7,738 nt of DNA, from positions 1 through 7,738 of the forward strand of contig CAKREL010000097.1 of assembly GCA_934317205.1 (NCBI GenBank). The letters are read 5' to 3'. The DNA is from an uncultured Eubacterium sp. GTDB taxonomy: Bacteria > Bacillota > Clostridia > Lachnospirales > Lachnospiraceae. Shown piece by piece: positions 6,582 to 7,738 of the stretch; position 1 is the first letter of the stretch; every line of letters begins with the position of its first letter. Position numbers and translations under genes: made by a program. The notes beneath the pieces are model-generated. The model worked only from the letters and a program-made list of their open reading frames with translations. It had not been told where the DNA came from and did no database searches.

Positions 6582-6635
6582 TATAAAAGGCTGACGCTCT
6601 GCAAATCTTCATTTGCTAAACGTCAGCCTTTTATA
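6582..6635 (-). terminator. Two-tier stem-loop terminator after the rhodanese-like gene
   Basis: The outer stem is 15 bp and perfect (6582-6596 with 6621-6635), with a GC core GGCTGACG/CGTCAGCC. Inside it a second 6-bp stem, GCAAAT/ATTTGC (6601-6606 with 6611-6616), closes a tetraloop. On the minus strand the GC core is followed by TTTTATAATATTT, 19 bases after the rhodanese stop, so it should end that transcript. The plus strand also reads CCTTTTATATT after the core, so it could work in both directions. Confidence 0.75.
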
Positions 6636-6654
6636 TTAATATCAAAAATCACTT

Positions 6655-6981
6655 TTATTTCATTTTCTTCAATGGACCTTCATGCTCTTCCATTTTTCCG
6701 CCTGGAATCGCATTTTCATATCCCATTTTCTTTAATTTTTTTGCTGCCTTTTTCGGTTCATTATCATAGTTTCCAACGATATAAATCTTTTTCTCCTTGT
6801 CCGGAACACGTTTTTCGATCAGTTCTAACTGCGTCATTGGAATATTGATGCTTCCGCTGATATACCCGCGTTTATATACATCTTTGGCACGAATATCGAT
6901 CAGTACTGCATTTTTATCTGTTCTTGACTCATTAATGGCATCATTTACCGTTAAAACCTTAAATCGATCAAAAATCCCCAT
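6655..6981 (-). CDS. Rhodanese-fold protein lacking the catalytic cysteine
   Basis: 108 residues in one rhodanese-like domain. It is recognised from AVLIDIRAKDVYKRGYISGS at 25-44 followed by INIP, then KKIYIVGNYDNEPKKAAKKL at 64-83, and MGYENAIPGG at 86-95, which aligns with the usual end of the domain (xLGYxNVxxLxGG). In active sulfurtransferases the second block reads like YVYCRSGxRS; here Gly70 takes the Cys place, and Tyr40 replaces the His of the GHI motif. It is therefore probably not a thiosulfate:cyanide sulfurtransferase and may act as a binding or regulatory module. The reading frame extends upstream to 7206, overlapping the hydrolase gene, but AAGGAG at 6991-6996 sits 9 bases before the ATG at 6981. 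The protein then starts MGIFDRF, a natural beginning for the fold. It has its own promoter and a strong terminator, so it looks monocistronic. Confidence 0.82.
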   Translation of the reverse strand: MGIFDRFKVLTVNDAINESRTDKNAVLIDIRAKDVYKRGYISGSINIPMTQLELIEKRVPDKEKKIYIVGNYDNEPKKAAKKLKKMGYENAIPGGKMEEHEGPLKKMK

Positions 6982-6990
6982 TTTCTGTTT

Positions 6991-6996
6991 CTCCTT
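6991..6996 (-). promoter_or_regulatory. Ribosome-binding site that fixes the rhodanese-like start
   Basis: AAGGAG on the minus strand, 9 bases before the ATG at 6981. No comparable site precedes the earlier in-frame ATGs, and the longer frame would overlap the hydrolase gene by about 100 bases. Confidence 0.7.
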
Positions 6997-7069
6997 CACC
7001 TTATCTTTTCTTTTATGCCCGTTATCTGCCATACCTTTTTTACGTGCAGAATCCGATTGCATGTAGAAC

Positions 7070-7098
7070 AGTATATAACCGCCCATAAAATCTGGCAA
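7070..7098 (-). promoter_or_regulatory. Probable sigma-A promoter of the rhodanese-like gene
   Basis: On the minus strand TTGCCA (7098-7093) and TATACT (7075-7070) are spaced by exactly 17 bases, each matching five of six consensus positions. It begins 4 bases after the hydrolase stop and predicts a start near 7063 and a leader of about 80 bases. It supports the short rhodanese start at 6981 over any start upstream of this promoter. Confidence 0.6.
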
Positions 7099-7102
7099 GC
7101 TT

Positions 7103-7738
7103 TTATTTCTGAAGAAACGCAAAAACCTTATTGATATACTTGTCCATCGTCTCATCATTACTGCTGTATGTCTCATGTTTTGTTTCTGACAGATACAGGT
7201 ATTCACATTCAGCTATACCATGTTTTTTAATCTTATCAGCAAACTTCTGTATTTGACTTGTCCACACATAATCGTCCCATTCTGCCTGAATGATCAACAT
7301 CGGTGCCGTATACTTTTTCCACGCATGACGCATCAGATACGTGTTCATCTTTGCAGCATTCGACAGCCAGCTGTAAGATGCCGCACAGATCTGCATCTCT
7401 TTTGTTGCTTTTCTGCGTTCGTTAAAGCGGGTAAATCTCGGTTTTGATGTAGATGCACTTGTCTCAAATGTTTCACTCGCTTCATATGGTTTCTGTCCAG
7501 GCACATAATGTTCTGCTTTTCCGATCAGGCACTGGAGCGTTGACACCGACGCAGAAATTTCCCACGGAACATTTGCAGTGTGTGGTCGGATCATCGGAGA
7601 ATTTAAAATCACATGTTGAAACCACTCCGGCTTCCAGGACACTGCAATGGCTCCGATTGCTCCTCCCATCGAATGGGCAAACAAGTTTAACGGCAAATTC
7701 GGATATTCTTTTTTTGCCATCTGACAAATTTTCAGAAA
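7103..7738 (-). CDS. Alpha/beta hydrolase, lysophospholipase/monoglyceride-lipase type (5' truncated by window)
   Basis: A serine hydrolase of the PldB/COG2267 kind. The frame is open to the window edge: six codons (FLKICQ) precede the first Met at 7720, so that Met is internal and about 90-100 N-terminal residues, including the oxyanion region, lie outside the window. Numbering from that Met, the nucleophile elbow is AHSMGG at 15-20 with Ser17, an Ala-first variant of GxSxG. The acid is Asp149 or Asp150 in QAEWDDYV. The base is His182 in ETKHETYSS, followed by the family's usual helical ending (KYINKVFAFL). The catalytic triad is therefore complete in the visible part. Likely substrates are lysophospholipids or monoacylglycerols, but hydrolases of this family are hard to assign. 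No signal peptide can be judged. The next gene starts 121 bases downstream with its own promoter, and no terminator is visible between them. Confidence 0.88.
   Translation of the reverse strand, partial: FLKICQMAKKEYPNLPLNLFAHSMGGAIGAIAVSWKPEWFQHVILNSPMIRPHTANVPWEISASVSTLQCLIGKAEHYVPGQKPYEASETFETSASTSKPRFTRFNERRKATKEMQICAASYSWLSNAAKMNTYLMRHAWKKYTAPMLIIQAEWDDYVWTSQIQKFADKIKKHGIAECEYLYLSETKHETYSSNDETMDKYINKVFAFLQK

Larger units (their letters stand above)
6329..6654. other. Intergenic region between the rhodanese-like and AAA genes
   Basis: 326 bases with no well-supported gene. From high to low coordinates it holds the rhodanese terminator hairpin (6635-6582), a 14-bp palindrome (6525-6538), a perfect 18-bp inverted repeat with a T7 loop (6405-6447), the AAA gene promoter (6401-6373), a leader of about 38 bases and the ribosome-binding site. 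On the plus strand a hydrophobic reading frame starting at 6507 (MTYVEFYIVMYAILFSIFPL onward) runs into the terminator hairpin without a stop. It lacks a recognisable ribosome-binding site, so I do not call it as a gene. Confidence 0.8.

Noticed and set aside
6982..7206. N-terminal extension of the rhodanese-like frame up to 7206
   Set aside because: It would overlap the hydrolase gene by about 100 bases, it contains a good promoter, and only the ATG at 6981 has a proper ribosome-binding site.
7482..7727. Second minus-strand frame within the hydrolase
   Set aside because: It is an alternative frame of the hydrolase, which has a complete catalytic triad in the other frame.
1..7738. CRISPR arrays, tRNA or rRNA genes, insertion sequence ends
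   Set aside because: No regularly spaced repeats, tRNA-like cloverleaf or transposase-type terminal repeats were seen when reading both strands.

Overview
The window reads as the chromosome of a low-GC Clostridia member, most likely Lachnospiraceae. This is inferred from the AT-rich composition, the fused FolB-FolK protein, an HD-domain gene embedded in the folate cluster, and an AAA-ATPase-like/PD-(D/E)XK gene of the type common in gut Firmicutes. Every well-supported gene lies on the minus strand, so transcription runs from high to low coordinates.

Upstream module (7738 down to about 6350). The window opens inside an alpha/beta hydrolase (lysophospholipase/monoglyceride-lipase type) whose N-terminus is cut off. 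After it comes a small rhodanese-fold protein with its own good promoter, in which glycine occupies the position of the catalytic cysteine. A 326-base intergenic stretch follows. It holds a strong two-tier stem-loop terminator, a 14-bp palindrome, a perfect 18-bp inverted repeat, and the promoter of the next gene.

Middle (6328 to 4466). A 620-residue protein fuses a MerR/excisionase-like helix-turn-helix to an AAA-ATPase-like domain and a C-terminal PD-(D/E)XK nuclease-like domain with intact motifs. It runs with a 12-base gap and no terminator into the folate genes.

Folate module (4453 to 55). The order is 5-formyltetrahydrofolate cyclo-ligase, folC (start overlapping the previous stop as ATGA), an HD-domain phosphohydrolase-like gene, folP and a fused folB-folK. 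A new gene may begin at position 25. The pathway logic is: FolB makes 6-hydroxymethyl-dihydropterin, FolK pyrophosphorylates it, FolP condenses it with p-aminobenzoate, FolC adds glutamate, and the cyclo-ligase recovers 5-formyl-THF. folE, DHFR and the p-aminobenzoate genes are not in the window. The HD protein is a plausible but unproven candidate for the dephosphorylation step upstream of FolB. folP has an internal promoter overlapped by a perfect 11-bp inverted repeat that looks like an operator, so folP-folBK may be controlled separately from fcl-folC.

The least explained items are the HD gene with its Cys cluster and inserted segment, the HTH-AAA-nuclease fusion with a palindrome beside its own promoter, the Cys-less rhodanese, and a hydrophobic plus-strand reading frame that runs into the 6582-6635 hairpin.
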